Assembly (NCBI RefSeq): GCF_021295395.1
Contig: NZ_JAIWOU010000001.1
Span: forward strand, 1,673,501-1,737,500
Direction of reading: 5' to 3'
DNA: 64,000 nt
Origin: Komagataeibacter sp. FNDCR2
GTDB lineage: Bacteria; Pseudomonadota; Alphaproteobacteria; Acetobacterales; Acetobacteraceae
Position 1 is the first letter of the stretch. Each line of letters opens with the position of its first letter. This document shows positions 7,978 to 18,098 of the stretch, piece by piece. A program made the position numbers and the translations under genes. The notes below the pieces were generated by a model that worked only from the letters and a program-made list of their open reading frames with translations, was not told the origin of the DNA and did not search any database.

Positions 7978-9815
7978 CAGTGACGGGTTCCGTTTGCCGG
8001 GGATGGGGGGGTGGCGGGCGTGGTCACGGGCTTGAGATCAGCCGGAAGAGAGGTGGCGGGCGCAGGCGCGTTCCCCTTCCATGCCCGGGCGTAATCGAGG
8101 GCGGCCGTGATCTTGCGGCGGTCCAGCGGGTCGGGCTGGAACTGGATGGCGTTCTGCCATTCATTCACCGCCTCCAGCCTGCGGCCCGCCATCCAGTACG
8201 CAACGCCCAGGTGATAGTTGATGGCCGGGTCCTGCGGCATCTGTTCGACCGCCTGTTCCAGCAGGGGCAGCCCCTCCGCCACATGGCCCAGGCGCATGAG
8301 CACCCAGCCCACGCTATCGCGGATCTGGTTGTCCGCCGGGGCCAGCGCCAGCGCGCGGCGCAGGTAGCTTTCCGCCATGGCCGGGTTTTCACCGTACTCG
8401 ACCATGGAATAACCAAGATAGTTCAGCAGTTCCGGTTCGTTGGGGGAAAGTTGGAGCGCCTGTTGCAGCAGGGCGCGCGCCTGCGGCCAGTGGTTCTGGC
8501 GTTCCTGCGCTATGGCCTGACCGAACAGCAGCCGCCAGTCATCGCCCTCCAGCCGGTGCGGCACCAGCGCGGTGGCATGCTGGTAGGCGTCCAGCGCCTC
8601 GGGCCATTTCTGCTGGTCCAGCAGGGCGTCGCCCAGGCTGCTCCACAGCATGCGGTCATCAGGAGCCTGTTGCAGCAGGTCGCGCAACTCCCGCGCCGCC
8701 TGTTCCCGGTTGCCCATCATGACATCCAGATCCGCCTGCTCGGTCCGATAGACGGCCAGGAGCGGATCATCGGCCGGTGCGCCGTCCAGCGCCTCACGCG
8801 CCAGCCGGTCCTGCTTGCGCACATGCAGCATGGAGGACAGCAGAAGCCGCGCCTCGGAATCCGCCGGGTCGAGCATGAGCGCCATGCGCAGCATCATCTG
8901 CTCGGTCCCGCGCAGGGTGCCGATTTCCTGCGCGGCATCGGGCTGGCGCTCCTCATCCGCGCCGTCATGGGCGTAAAGCTGCTGGTCGATCAGCAGGGCC
9001 ACCAGCCCGTATGCCTGCGCCAGCCCCTGCGCCGCATGGGTCACGACAGGTCGCCTGACCATGGCCATGATGTTGGCCCGCGCCACCTCCAGCACCGGCA
9101 TACCCGCGATGCGTTCGTTCAGCATGGCCTGCGCCTGCGCTTCCTGCCCCTGCGTGATCAGCCAGTGCGCCAGCACCAGCGTGGTGAACAGGTCGCCCCC
9201 GGTCATGCTGGTGGACTGGCGGAACAGGGTGTCCGCGCGCATCTGCATGCCGCCAAGCTGGGCGATCAGGGCGGCATGCAGCGTATAGTACCCCCCCAGC
9301 GTATGATCCAGCCGCGCGGGCTCCAGCGTGGCCAGGGCCTCGTCCGTTTTGCCCGCGCCCTGCAGCGCCCATGCGCGCAGCAGCGGGCGCAGCAGGTTCA
9401 TGATCTGGTCGGGCGGGGCGTTGAGGTAATGGGTCGCGGCCTCGTCCCACTTGCCCGCCAGCGCGGCGGCGTTGCCCATGACCAGTTCCGGCATGACCCC
9501 GCTGGGCTGGTCGGGGGCCAGGGCAGCCGCCTGCGGGCTGCCCGCCATGATGCTGTAGAAAAACGCCCGTTCGCTGAACAGGCGAAAACCCGGGGCCAGA
9601 TGGGCGGCGGTGCTGAACGCACGCGCGGCTTCGGCGTTATCCCCCTCATTGGCGGCAACGCTGCCGACCAGCAGGTTGGTGGCCAGATCCTGCCGCCCGG
9701 CCTGCATGATGGCGTCATCGGGCGTTGCGGCCCGCATTTCCCGGTTGGGAAACCCGGCCAGGAGCGGTACAACGAGGGAGGCCACGACCATGCGTGACAG
9801 ACGAGGTAAGAGCAT
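7977..9815 (-). CDS. Exported TPR-repeat protein
   Basis: 612 residues from ATG at 9815. This start is preferred because it begins with a signal peptide (MLLPRLSRMVVASLVVPLLAG) and the frame upstream of it has poor coding character. The rest is alpha-helical tetratricopeptide repeats: for example YHLGVAYWMAGRRLEAVNEW and NYLGYSMVEYGENPAMAESY near the C-terminus follow the W/L-G-Y-A-P TPR spacing. The C-terminus is Pro/Thr/Ala-rich. Proteins of this type act as periplasmic or membrane-attached scaffolds; no enzyme domain is seen. Its TGA overlaps the ATG of ispE, a conserved-looking pairing, though no functional link is evident. Confidence 0.85.
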   Translation of the reverse strand: MLLPRLSRMVVASLVVPLLAGFPNREMRAATPDDAIMQAGRQDLATNLLVGSVAANEGDNAEAARAFSTAAHLAPGFRLFSERAFFYSIMAGSPQAAALAPDQPSGVMPELVMGNAAALAGKWDEAATHYLNAPPDQIMNLLRPLLRAWALQGAGKTDEALATLEPARLDHTLGGYYTLHAALIAQLGGMQMRADTLFRQSTSMTGGDLFTTLVLAHWLITQGQEAQAQAMLNERIAGMPVLEVARANIMAMVRRPVVTHAAQGLAQAYGLVALLIDQQLYAHDGADEERQPDAAQEIGTLRGTEQMMLRMALMLDPADSEARLLLSSMLHVRKQDRLAREALDGAPADDPLLAVYRTEQADLDVMMGNREQAARELRDLLQQAPDDRMLWSSLGDALLDQQKWPEALDAYQHATALVPHRLEGDDWRLLFGQAIAQERQNHWPQARALLQQALQLSPNEPELLNYLGYSMVEYGENPAMAESYLRRALALAPADNQIRDSVGWVLMRLGHVAEGLPLLEQAVEQMPQDPAINYHLGVAYWMAGRRLEAVNEWQNAIQFQPDPLDRRKITAALDYARAWKGNAPAPATSLPADLKPVTTPATPPSPANGTRH

Positions 9816-9920
9816 GACGCCAGAATCTACCGCGTGCGGCGTCCGCTGCCAAATCCCGCGCCTGACGGCGGGGTGGCGCGCGCCTGCATTACCTGTGTCG
9901 GTAGGGGACATATCCATCCG

Positions 9921-10793
9921 ATGACTGATTCCATAACCCTGTTGCGCCTGTATGTGGAGTGGGGCGCCGATGACGCGCTTGACACCCACCCGCATGACCG
10001 GATGGCCCGTCCCGCCACGATACACCATCCCGCCACGGCTACACAGCCCACCCCCATACAGCCAGACAGGGGGAATGGACATAAAAATTCACCCCTGCCC
10101 CCCGCCGCCGCCACGCCGCGCGGGGCCGCGACGCTTGTCGATCAGGCCGTCACCGCCGCCCGCACGGCCGCGCAGGCGGCGACGACGCTGGATGAGCTTC
10201 ATGCCGCCATCCGGGATTTCGGCGCCTGCACCCTGCGTGACAGCGCAACCCACAGCGTTTTCGTGGAAGGTCCCGCCGGCGCCCCGCTCATGCTGATTGG
10301 CGAGGCCCCGGACGCGGATGAGGACCGTAGCGGCCACCCCTTCGCGGGGGAGAGCGGGGCGCTGGTCTCGGCCATGTTCGCCAGTATCGGCATCGACCGC
10401 GCCACCCTGCCATGCGCTCCGGTCATTCCGTGGCGGCCGCCGGGGGGGCGTCCCCCCTCGGCGGCCGAGACGCGGATCTGCCTGCCCTTCATCCAGCGCG
10501 CCATCGTGCTGGCGCAACCCGCGCGTGTGCTGCTGCTGGGCAACCTGCCCGTGTCCGTCCTGCTTGGGGAGCGCACGACAGCCGCGCGCATGCGCGGGCG
10601 CTGGCGCGAAATCACCCTGCCCGCGAACCCCGGTCAGCCGGGGCCCGCGCACACATTCCAGGCCCTGCCCATGCGCCATCCCCTGCAATTGCGCGCGAGT
10701 GCCACGGCGCGTCGTGACACATGGAAAGACATGCTTTTGATCCGCGAAACACTTGAGAGTATATCTGGCGGGCAGCAAGGGGTAATTGCGTAA
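9921..10793 (+). CDS. Uracil-DNA glycosylase, family 4-like
   Basis: 290 residues. The core carries motif A-like GEAPDADEDRSGHPF, the IPWRPPGGRPPS block and a C-terminal MRHPLQLR motif, matching family-4 uracil-DNA glycosylases that remove uracil from DNA. Two details differ from the textbook enzyme: the usual GEAPG reads GEAPD, and only three Cys are present (in FGACTL, LPCAP and RICLPF), so the usual four-Cys iron-sulfur site is incomplete. The start at 9921 gives an N-terminus (LLRLYVEWGADDAL) like that of related alphaproteobacterial proteins, followed by a low-complexity linker. The gene is divergent from the TPR gene across 105 bp. Confidence 0.82.
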   Translation: MTDSITLLRLYVEWGADDALDTHPHDRMARPATIHHPATATQPTPIQPDRGNGHKNSPLPPAAATPRGAATLVDQAVTAARTAAQAATTLDELHAAIRDFGACTLRDSATHSVFVEGPAGAPLMLIGEAPDADEDRSGHPFAGESGALVSAMFASIGIDRATLPCAPVIPWRPPGGRPPSAAETRICLPFIQRAIVLAQPARVLLLGNLPVSVLLGERTTAARMRGRWREITLPANPGQPGPAHTFQALPMRHPLQLRASATARRDTWKDMLLIRETLESISGGQQGVIA

Positions 10794-10959
10794 TCTTTCC
10801 CGGGTATTAGCATATAGCAGGGCAGGTATTCATTCACGTTCCAATGTATGTTTCCCTCTGTTACATCTGGTTCCCGCATCTGTTCTGAAAACTTATTTAC
10901 CGGCGCGCAAGAAGCTGGCTATTGCTTTCTGTCTGCATTGCGCCTACATCCCCACCGCT

Positions 10960-12942
10960 ATGCGAGGGACAACCAATACCCCCCATCATGCCGTGACGGC
11001 CTTTCTGGCTGGCGCGGCATTTCTGGCAGGGGCGGCGTTCGCGCCGCTGCGTGCCCAAACAGTGGAAACCAGAGCGACGGATCAGGATCCGACCGCGCAG
11101 GGTGACCATAACGAGGAAACGGCGCTCGCCCTTCCACGCCTGCCCGCACATGGCAGCGCCGGGCTGCCGCGTCCCCTCGCGCCTGAGGACGTCAGCCGCA
11201 TCCGCCGGGTCTTCAAACTCCAGGCCGATGGGGATTTCAGCACCGCCATCCGTGAAACCGCCGCCATCCATGACGACACCCTGCTGGGTGACCTGCTGGC
11301 GGCGCGCTACCTCAATCCCGCCTACCATGCCGATGCGGGACAGCTCCGGCTCTGGCTGCGCACGTTTTCGGGGCTGGCGGATTCACCCGCCATCTATTCC
11401 ATGCTGGCCGCGATGCCATCGAAGGGCGGGCCGCTTCCCCCCGCCCCCGCCCGCAACGCGCTGGACAGCAACAGCAGCCATCCACCGCAGCATATCCACC
11501 TGCCGGAGGAGGATGACCCCTCCCTGCGGGTCTTCACCCGCAACAGCATGCTCGACCACACCGTGCGCGAACGCGCGGCGCAGGGCGCGAAGGGGGCACG
11601 CAGCGCCCTGCGCCTGATCGCCGCGACACCGGGCATGAACGATCTGTACGCGGCCCACCTGCAGGCGGAAATCGCCATGGCCATGTTCAGCAACGGTGAA
11701 AACCGGCTGGCCATGTCCATCGCCCGCGAGGCATTTGAAAAATCGGGCCAGCGCCTTGGGCTGGCGGGGTATGTCGCCGGCCTGTCCGCGTGGCGGCAGG
11801 GGCGGCCGGACATAGCCGAACCCCTGTTCGAGACCGCGTCCCGCGCACCGCTGACACCGGGCAGCATCCGTGCCGGGGCCGCCTACTGGGCCGCCCGCGC
11901 CCATCAGGCCACGGGGGATGTGGCGGCTTACTCGCCCTGGCTGCACCGCGCGGCGGCGGCGCCGCATACATTCTATGGCCAGCTCGCCTCCCAGATACTG
12001 GGCCTGCGCACCCCCGTCACGCGCGCCGGCGCCACGTCGGGTACGATCGGCTCCGCCCCGCCCCTGACCCTTGCCGCCGACCAGCAGGGCATCCATGCGG
12101 GCAGTCCGGTCCTGGGTGAAATCGACATCGAGGCCGTGGCCGCGACCCCCGCGGGCCGCCGCGCCTTCGCCCTGTTGCAGGTGGGAGAGCGTGACCGGGC
12201 GGAAGCCACGCTGCGCCGCATGTGGCCCGACATCCAGAACGACGCGGCACTGTGCCATTCCACCCAGATGGTGGCGGACGCCATGGGCATGAAGGATCTG
12301 TCATCCCAGATGCTCATGCTGATCGACACCAACGAAAACGAATACAGCACCCACGCCGCCCGTTTTCCCCTGCCCCCGCTCCAGCCCGCGCATGGCTTCC
12401 GCATGGACCCCGCGCTGGTCTATGCCCTGACGCGGCTGGAATCCAATTTCGACAGCAATGCCGTTTCAGGCTCCGGCGCGCATGGTCTCATGCAGGTCAT
12501 GCCGGTGACCGCCGGTTTCGTGGTGCATGAAAAGGACCGCTTCACCCGCCACCCGGCGGCGTTGCATGACCCGGCGACCAATCTGGATATCGGGCAGCGT
12601 TACGTCCTGTATCTGGGCCAGCTTTCGGCGCAGGCCGGGGGGCGGCATGTGCCCGCGGGCGGTGACATGATCCGTATGCTGGCCAGTTACAATGCCGGGC
12701 CATCCGCCATTTCGCGCCGCAGCGCCACGATGGACGAGGATGAAGACCCGCTGCTCTATATCGAGAGCCTGCCCAGCAACGAGACGCGTGATTATGTCCG
12801 CCGGGCCTTTACCTACCTGTGGATTTACGCCGACCGGCTGGGTCTGGCCGCGCCGTCGCTTGAAACGCTGGCGCGCAATGAATGGCCGGCCTTCGGTTCG
12901 GAAACAGCCATGGCGGGGCATACCAGCCATACCATCCACTGA
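10960..12942 (+). CDS. slt: Soluble lytic murein transglycosylase
   Basis: 660 residues from ATG at 10960, chosen because it opens a signal peptide (hydrophobic AVTAFLAGAAFLAGAAFAPL, then RAQ). A long alpha-helical superhelical region is followed by a C-terminal SLT domain: ALTRLESNFDSNAVSGSGA with presumed catalytic Glu494, AHGLMQVMPVTA and MLASYNAGPSA. The enzyme cleaves the MurNAc-GlcNAc bond of peptidoglycan in the periplasm, forming 1,6-anhydro ends. Length matches the Slt70 class. It follows the glycosylase gene with about 166 bp between and ends at a strong terminator. Confidence 0.92.
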   Translation: MRGTTNTPHHAVTAFLAGAAFLAGAAFAPLRAQTVETRATDQDPTAQGDHNEETALALPRLPAHGSAGLPRPLAPEDVSRIRRVFKLQADGDFSTAIRETAAIHDDTLLGDLLAARYLNPAYHADAGQLRLWLRTFSGLADSPAIYSMLAAMPSKGGPLPPAPARNALDSNSSHPPQHIHLPEEDDPSLRVFTRNSMLDHTVRERAAQGAKGARSALRLIAATPGMNDLYAAHLQAEIAMAMFSNGENRLAMSIAREAFEKSGQRLGLAGYVAGLSAWRQGRPDIAEPLFETASRAPLTPGSIRAGAAYWAARAHQATGDVAAYSPWLHRAAAAPHTFYGQLASQILGLRTPVTRAGATSGTIGSAPPLTLAADQQGIHAGSPVLGEIDIEAVAATPAGRRAFALLQVGERDRAEATLRRMWPDIQNDAALCHSTQMVADAMGMKDLSSQMLMLIDTNENEYSTHAARFPLPPLQPAHGFRMDPALVYALTRLESNFDSNAVSGSGAHGLMQVMPVTAGFVVHEKDRFTRHPAALHDPATNLDIGQRYVLYLGQLSAQAGGRHVPAGGDMIRMLASYNAGPSAISRRSATMDEDEDPLLYIESLPSNETRDYVRRAFTYLWIYADRLGLAAPSLETLARNEWPAFGSETAMAGHTSHTIH

Positions 12943-12964
12943 ACATTACAGCCCGTATCGCTGT

Positions 12965-13005
12965 AAAAAAGGGGCGCATCCCGACCGGATGCGCCCCTTT
13001 TTTTT
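12965..13005. terminator. Bidirectional intrinsic terminator
   Basis: A-run, then ggggcgcatcc, a 5-base loop, ggatgcgcccc and a run of eight T. It serves the transglycosylase gene on the plus strand and the convergent CorC/HlyC gene on the minus strand. Confidence 0.93.
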
Positions 13006-13018
13006 GAAAAGCCCGGCT

Positions 13019-14308
13019 TCAGTTCTCGGCCAGAAGCTGGCGGCTGGCCTGCACCCGCACCACGCGGCGGCCCTCCATTTCCAGCACCTCGAACAGCCAG
13101 CCCGAAAATACCACCTTGTCCCCCTTGGCGGGCACGCGGCGCAGCAGGGCCAGCACCAGACCCGCCAGCGTATGATAGCTGCCTTCCGCCGGGAGGTCGG
13201 ACAGGCCCAGCCGGTCCTTGACCTCATCGGCGGGCATGGAGCCGTCAAGCACCAGGACACTGTCATGCGCCAGGCGCTGGGGTGGGGTATTGCCCGGCTC
13301 ATGCTGCTCGCCCACGATCGCCCCGAACAGGTCGGATGAGGTGACGATCCCCTCGAACGAACCATATTCATCCAGCACCAGCGCCAGGCCCAGCGGGGAG
13401 GCCCGCATCCGCTCCAGCATGTCGAAGGCGGACAGCGTATCGGGCACCGAAATGGGATGCCGCAGCCCCACCCCGATCGAAGGGCTTTTGCCATCCAGAA
13501 AGCGGTCGAGCATGTCCTTGGCCAGAATTACGCCCACGGGGTTATCCACCCCCCCTTCGCACACCACGATGCGGGAATAGGTGGTCGAACGCAGGACCTG
13601 AAGCAGTTGCGCGCGCGATACGTGCCGTTCCACCCAGCACAGTTCGTTACGCGGCGTCATGATCGCCCGCACCGGGCGTTCGGCCAGACGCAGCAGGCGC
13701 TCGATCATGTCGCGCTCCTCCTGCTCCAGCACGCCCGCCTGCGCGCCTTCGGCAATATAGGCCCGCAGTTCCTCGACCGAAACGGATTGCCGGATCGCAC
13801 CGCCAATCCCGATAATCTTCAATACCAGTTCGGACGACCGCCCCAGCAGCCACACGACCGGGCGGGTCAGCCATGCCATCCATTCCAGCAGCAGCGACAG
13901 CCGCGCGGCGATCAGTTCGGGCTGGCGGAGCGCGATCTGCTTGGGCACCAGTTCACCCAGCACCAGCATCACGGCGGTAATGACGCTGACCACCAGCAGC
14001 ATGGCGATTTCATCGGCAATGGAATGCAGGGCCGGGATCTGGGCCAGCCAGTGGCTGACGCCCGCCTCGATGCTGCTACCGCCAAAAGTACCTTCCAGAA
14101 TCGAGACAAGGGTCATGCCGATCTGGACGGTGGGCAGGAAGCTCTGCGGGTCGCCCGCCAGTTTCAGCGCCCTGTCGGCCCCGGCCGTGCCATTGCGCAC
14201 CAGGATGGCGAGCCGAGCGCGCCGCGCGGAAATAAGCGCCAGTTCGCCCATGGCGAAAAGCCCGTTGAGCAGGACGAGGCACAATATAACAATCAGTGAA
14301 AAAACCAT
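13019..14308 (-). CDS. HlyC/CorC (CNNM/UPF0053) family membrane protein with CBS pair
   Basis: 429 residues. An N-terminal DUF21 domain (about 1-190) with three to four membrane spans begins VFSLIVILCLVLLNGLFAMGE, and LVLGELVPKQIALRQPE is the family signature. Two CBS domains follow (about 210-330; IMTPRNELCWVE and DMLDRFLDG lie there), then a C-terminal CorC_HlyC domain (about 345-425) with DEYGSFEGIVT near its start. Relatives are linked to magnesium or cobalt export or resistance, and several were first called hemolysins without good reason. Transport of Mg2+ is the best guess. It is a single gene, between two intrinsic terminators. Confidence 0.9.
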   Translation of the reverse strand: MVFSLIVILCLVLLNGLFAMGELALISARRARLAILVRNGTAGADRALKLAGDPQSFLPTVQIGMTLVSILEGTFGGSSIEAGVSHWLAQIPALHSIADEIAMLLVVSVITAVMLVLGELVPKQIALRQPELIAARLSLLLEWMAWLTRPVVWLLGRSSELVLKIIGIGGAIRQSVSVEELRAYIAEGAQAGVLEQEERDMIERLLRLAERPVRAIMTPRNELCWVERHVSRAQLLQVLRSTTYSRIVVCEGGVDNPVGVILAKDMLDRFLDGKSPSIGVGLRHPISVPDTLSAFDMLERMRASPLGLALVLDEYGSFEGIVTSSDLFGAIVGEQHEPGNTPPQRLAHDSVLVLDGSMPADEVKDRLGLSDLPAEGSYHTLAGLVLALLRRVPAKGDKVVFSGWLFEVLEMEGRRVVRVQASRQLLAEN

Positions 14309-14374
14309 GATCCCGCCATCCTACAGCATAATTGCCCGCACGGGCACACTCCGCATACAGGGGCCGGGACATGC

Positions 14375-14411
14375 AAAAAAGAAAAGGCGGAACCCCATGG
14401 CTCCGCCTTTT
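14375..14411 (-). terminator. Intrinsic terminator of hpnH
   Basis: aaaaggcgga and tccgcctttt pair around a short imperfect loop. Read on the minus strand, the stem ends in cctttt followed by ctttttt, a proper U-tract 40 bp after the hpnH stop. Confidence 0.85.
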
Positions 14412-14449
14412 CCCTGATGTCGCCCCGCGTGGGGCGGATCCGCCTGCCG

Positions 14450-15631
14450 TCAGTCGGCGGCGTCAGCCGTTTCAGCCGGCGCGGACACCTTGTTCACGCG
14501 CGGGGGGGCCGCCGGCTTCTTGCGGGCCGCGAGTTCCGCCATCTTGGTATCGACGTGCTGGGTAAAGACGTATTCAGCCGGGCGCTGGTGTTCCAGCGAG
14601 ATTTCCGGAACCATGGGCTTTTCCGTCTCGGGCCCGAACAGCGCGACCTTGGCGATGTGCCAGGGGCGACGGACCGCATCCATCACAGCCGTTGACTCGT
14701 AACCCGAATGGACCATGCAGTCGGCGCATTTTTCATAATTGCCGGTGCCGTAGGCATCCCATTCGGTATCGGCCATGAGTTCTTCAAAGCTCTTGGCGTA
14801 GCCTTCGCCCAGCAGGTAGCACGGGCGCTGCCAGCCAAACGGGTTGCGCAGCGGCTTGCCCCACGGCGTGCAGTGGTACTGCTCGTTGCCCGCAAGGAAG
14901 TTCAGGAACAGCGGCGACTGCGTGAAGCGCCACTTCTTGCCCTTGCCAAGGCGGAAGATGTCGCGGAAGAGCTGCTTGGTCTTCTGGCGGTTCAGGAAGT
15001 GCTCCTGATCCGGCGCGCGCTCATAGGCATAGCCCGGCGCGGTCATGATGCCGTCCACGCCCATGGCCATCACTTCATCAAAGAAGGCCGCGACGCGCTT
15101 GGGATCGGCCCCGTCGAACAGGGTGCAGTTGATCGACACGCGGAAACCACGGGCCTTCGCCTTCTTGATCGCCGCGACCGCGCGTTCGTACACGCCGTCC
15201 TGACAGACGGAGGCGTCATGCATCTCCGGGTCGCCATCAAGATGCACATCCCACGAGAAGAAGGGGCTGGGCTCGTAATCGTCCATCTTCTTTTCCAGAA
15301 GAAGGGCGTTCGTGCACAGATATACGTACTTCTTGCGCGCGATCAGCCCGCGAATGATCTCGGGCATTTCCTTGTGCAGCAGCGGCTCGCCACCGGCCAC
15401 GGCAATGACCGGCGCACCGGCCTCGGTATCCGCATCAAGGCATTCCTGAACGCTCAGGCGCTGATTGAGGATCTGGGCGGGATAATCGATCTTGCCACAC
15501 CCGGCGCAGGCCAGGTTGCAGCGGAACAAGGGCTCGAGCATCAGCACGAGCGGATAACGTTTGCGCCGCGTAACGTGCTGCTTGACAACATAGGCACCGA
15601 CGCGGACTGCCTGCATAATCGGAACGGCCAT
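14450..15631 (-). CDS. hpnH: Adenosyl-hopene synthase, radical SAM protein HpnH
   Basis: 393 residues. The start at 15631 gives MAVPIMQAVRVGAYVVKQH, the standard HpnH N-terminus; a start 27 bp upstream exists but adds unrelated residues. The radical SAM cluster motif is Cys38-x3-Cys42-x2-Cys45 (CNLACAGC), followed by the GGEP SAM-binding loop and by CxxC-type cysteines near the C-terminus (CTPWG, KCADC). HpnH joins a 5'-deoxyadenosyl group to hopene (diploptene), the first step of the extended C35 hopanoid side chain. It is transcribed away from dxs-hpnMIJK, from a shared 436-bp intergenic region. Confidence 0.97.
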   Translation of the reverse strand: MAVPIMQAVRVGAYVVKQHVTRRKRYPLVLMLEPLFRCNLACAGCGKIDYPAQILNQRLSVQECLDADTEAGAPVIAVAGGEPLLHKEMPEIIRGLIARKKYVYLCTNALLLEKKMDDYEPSPFFSWDVHLDGDPEMHDASVCQDGVYERAVAAIKKAKARGFRVSINCTLFDGADPKRVAAFFDEVMAMGVDGIMTAPGYAYERAPDQEHFLNRQKTKQLFRDIFRLGKGKKWRFTQSPLFLNFLAGNEQYHCTPWGKPLRNPFGWQRPCYLLGEGYAKSFEELMADTEWDAYGTGNYEKCADCMVHSGYESTAVMDAVRRPWHIAKVALFGPETEKPMVPEISLEHQRPAEYVFTQHVDTKMAELAARKKPAAPPRVNKVSAPAETADAAD

Positions 15632-16067
15632 GAAACCTCTGCTCCTGCACCGGCCCAACCGCCGGTCTCATATTTCAAGTCTGGTAGGCTGGACTATGGT
15701 CACATCCACCTACGAGAAAACAAGCCCAACCTGACTCAGCCCTGCATCCAGAGCATGCCGAGGTTGCGGACTTGTACGACACATGAAGCCTTTCGGGAGG
15801 GTATAGGACAAAAACCATCCTGTATTCAATTGCTATCACCGCTGGTGTGGCCAATTAACAACAGTCCGGGAATTAGAGACTGTATTTGCATACTTAATCG
15901 GAGTAACACAACGCGATTACGCTACGGTCGCCATGGTTTTCGTGCCATGAGCCGCCATTCATCGCCGCCGGGGCAGTCCGGTCCGCCCCCGCACGGGTGC
16001 CGGGCCGGCCAACCGGAAACCGGGTTGGTTCCGCCCCTGCACACCGGGAAAGGGCCAACGCAGAACA
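15632..16067. other. Divergent intergenic region between hpnH and dxs
   Basis: 436 bp without a credible gene, lower in GC than its flanks (especially 15680-15910). It must hold the promoters of hpnH and of the dxs-hpnM operon. I looked for -35/-10 pairs with 16-18 bp spacing and found only weak ones, so no promoter is assigned. Confidence 0.6.
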
Positions 16068-18098
16068 ATGGACGCGAATATCATGGATCAGCCCAAACCC
16101 GCGATTCCGACGCTCGGGCGCTATGCGCAGCTTGACCGCGTGCGTATGCCGCATGACCTGCGCAACCTTTCTGTGGAGCAGCTCCGGCAGCTTGCGGATG
16201 AACTGCGCTCGGAGACGATCGACGCGGTCTCCACCACCGGGGGGCACCTTGGGGCGTCGCTGGGCGTGGTTGAGCTGACCGTGGCGCTGCATGCCGTGTT
16301 CGACACCCCCGATGACCGCGTGATCTGGGATGTCGGCCACCAGGCCTATCCGCACAAGATCCTGACCGGGCGGCGCGAGCGGATCCGCACCCTGCGCCAG
16401 CCGGGCGGGCTTTCGGGCTTCACGCGCCGCAGCGAGAGCGAATACGACCCCTTCGGCGCGGCCCATTCCTCCACCTCCATTTCCGCGGGGCTCGGCATGG
16501 CCGTCGCCCACCACCTGCGCGCGGAGGAAGACCCCTCCTACCGTGAGCGCAACGTGATCGCGGTGATCGGGGACGGCTCGATCTCGGCAGGGATGGCGTA
16601 CGAGGCGATGAACAACGCCTCGCATTGCGGGCCGGGCGCCGAACGCCTGATCGTGGTGCTCAACGATAACGAGATGTCCATCGCCCCGCCCGTGGGCGCG
16701 ATGTCGAACTACCTGTCGCGGCTCATGTCCTCGCGCAAGTTCCTTGGCCTGCGCGAGCTTGCGGGCAAGATGGCCAAACGCCTGCCGGGCCGGCTGGAAC
16801 GCACCGCGAAGAAGGCGGATGAATACGCGCGCGGCATCATGACCGGCGGCACGCTGTTCGAGGAACTGGGCTTTTACTATGTCGGCCCCGTGAACGGGCA
16901 TGACATGAACCAGCTTGTCCACATCCTGCGCAACCTGCGTGACGCGGAAGATGTCGGCCCCGTGCTGGTCCATGTGATTACCGAAAAGGGGCGTGGCTAC
17001 ACCCCGGCCGAATCGGCTGGCGACAAATACCACGCCGTGTCCAAATTCAACGTGGTGACGGGCGAGCAGAAAAAGGCCCCGCCCGGCCCGCCAAGCTATA
17101 CCTCGGTCTTCGGGCGCGAACTGATCCGCCAGGCCGCGACGGACAACCGCATCGTCACCGTCACCGCCGCCATGCCCTCGGGCACGGGGCTGGACAAATT
17201 CGCCAAAGCCTATCCCGACCGCTTCTTCGATGTCGGCATTGCCGAGCAGCATGCCGTCACCTTCGCCGCCGGGATGGCGACGGAGGGGCTGCGCCCGTTC
17301 TGCGCCATCTACTCCACCTTCCTCCAGCGCGCCTATGATCAGGTGATGCATGACGTGGTGCTGCAGAAGCTGCCGGTGCGCTTCGCCATCGACCGCGCGG
17401 GGCTGGTGGGGGCCGATGGCGCGACCCATGCCGGGTCGTTCGACATCGCCTATCTTGGCTGCCTGCCGGGCATGACCATCATGGCGCCCAGCACGGAGCT
17501 GGAACTGCTGCACATGACCGCGACCTCCGTCGCGTTTGACGAAGGCCCGATCGCGCTGCGCTACCCGCGCGGCAACGGGCTGGGGCTGGACCTTCCGGCG
17601 GCGGGCGAGGTGCTGGAGATCGGGCGCGGGCGAATCGTGCGCGAGATGGCCCGCCAGTCGGGCCCCGAGCAGGGCGGCATCGCCATCCTCTCGCTCGGCC
17701 CACGGCTGGGGGAGGCGCTGAAGGCGGCGGACATGCTGGCCGCGCAGGGCCTGTCCCCCACGGTGGCCGACGCCCGCTTCGCCAAGCCGATCGACACCGC
17801 CCTGGTCGAGCAGCTTGCGCGCAACCACGCCGTGCTGATCACCATCGAGGAAGGGTCGGTGGGCGGCTTCGGCAGCTATGTCATGACACACCTGGCCCGG
17901 ACCGGCCTGCTGGACCGCGTGCGCTTCCGCCCCATGACCCTGCCCGACCGCTTCATCGACCACAACACCCAGCCCGCCCAGTACCATGAGGCCGGGCTGG
18001 ATGCGCTTGCCATTACCAATACCGCACTCGATGCGCTGGGTGTCGGAATCAGCATGACGCAGCCCTTGCTAAAGACAGCAAACGGACCGAAATCATGA
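16068..18098 (+). CDS. dxs: 1-deoxy-D-xylulose-5-phosphate synthase
   Basis: 676 residues, the thiamine-diphosphate enzyme that condenses pyruvate and glyceraldehyde 3-phosphate, the entry and control step of the MEP isoprenoid pathway. Visible landmarks are [15 protein letters not shown], the ThDP/Mg motif [17 protein letters not shown], and the proton-relay Glu in [16 protein letters not shown] transketolase C-terminal domain follows. A second in-frame ATG at 16083 (MDQPKP...) could be the true start; neither has a clear Shine-Dalgarno. The TGA overlaps the hpnM ATG (ATGA), so isoprenoid precursor supply is directly tied to hopanoid genes. Confidence 0.96.
   Translation: MDANIMDQPKPAIPTLGRYAQLDRVRMPHDLRNLSVEQLRQLADELRSETIDAVSTTGGHLGASLGVVELTVALHAVFDTPDDRVIWDVGHQAYPHKILTGRRERIRTLRQPGGLSGFTRRSESEYDPFGAAHSSTSISAGLGMAVAHHLRAEEDPSYRERNVIAVIGDGSISAGMAYEAMNNASHCGPGAERLIVVLNDNEMSIAPPVGAMSNYLSRLMSSRKFLGLRELAGKMAKRLPGRLERTAKKADEYARGIMTGGTLFEELGFYYVGPVNGHDMNQLVHILRNLRDAEDVGPVLVHVITEKGRGYTPAESAGDKYHAVSKFNVVTGEQKKAPPGPPSYTSVFGRELIRQAATDNRIVTVTAAMPSGTGLDKFAKAYPDRFFDVGIAEQHAVTFAAGMATEGLRPFCAIYSTFLQRAYDQVMHDVVLQKLPVRFAIDRAGLVGADGATHAGSFDIAYLGCLPGMTIMAPSTELELLHMTATSVAFDEGPIALRYPRGNGLGLDLPAAGEVLEIGRGRIVREMARQSGPEQGGIAILSLGPRLGEALKAADMLAAQGLSPTVADARFAKPIDTALVEQLARNHAVLITIEEGSVGGFGSYVMTHLARTGLLDRVRFRPMTLPDRFIDHNTQPAQYHEAGLDALAITNTALDALGVGISMTQPLLKTANGPKS

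Noticed and set aside
7947-9797. 616-codon plus-strand open frame opposite the TPR gene
   Set aside because: His/Gln/Arg-rich translation with no domain. It is the antisense shadow of a high-GC gene whose own frame has a signal peptide and TPR repeats.
15894-17987. 697-codon minus-strand open frame opposite dxs
   Set aside because: Fully antisense to an unmistakable dxs. The composition (His, Gly, Arg, Gln) is that of a GC-skewed shadow frame.
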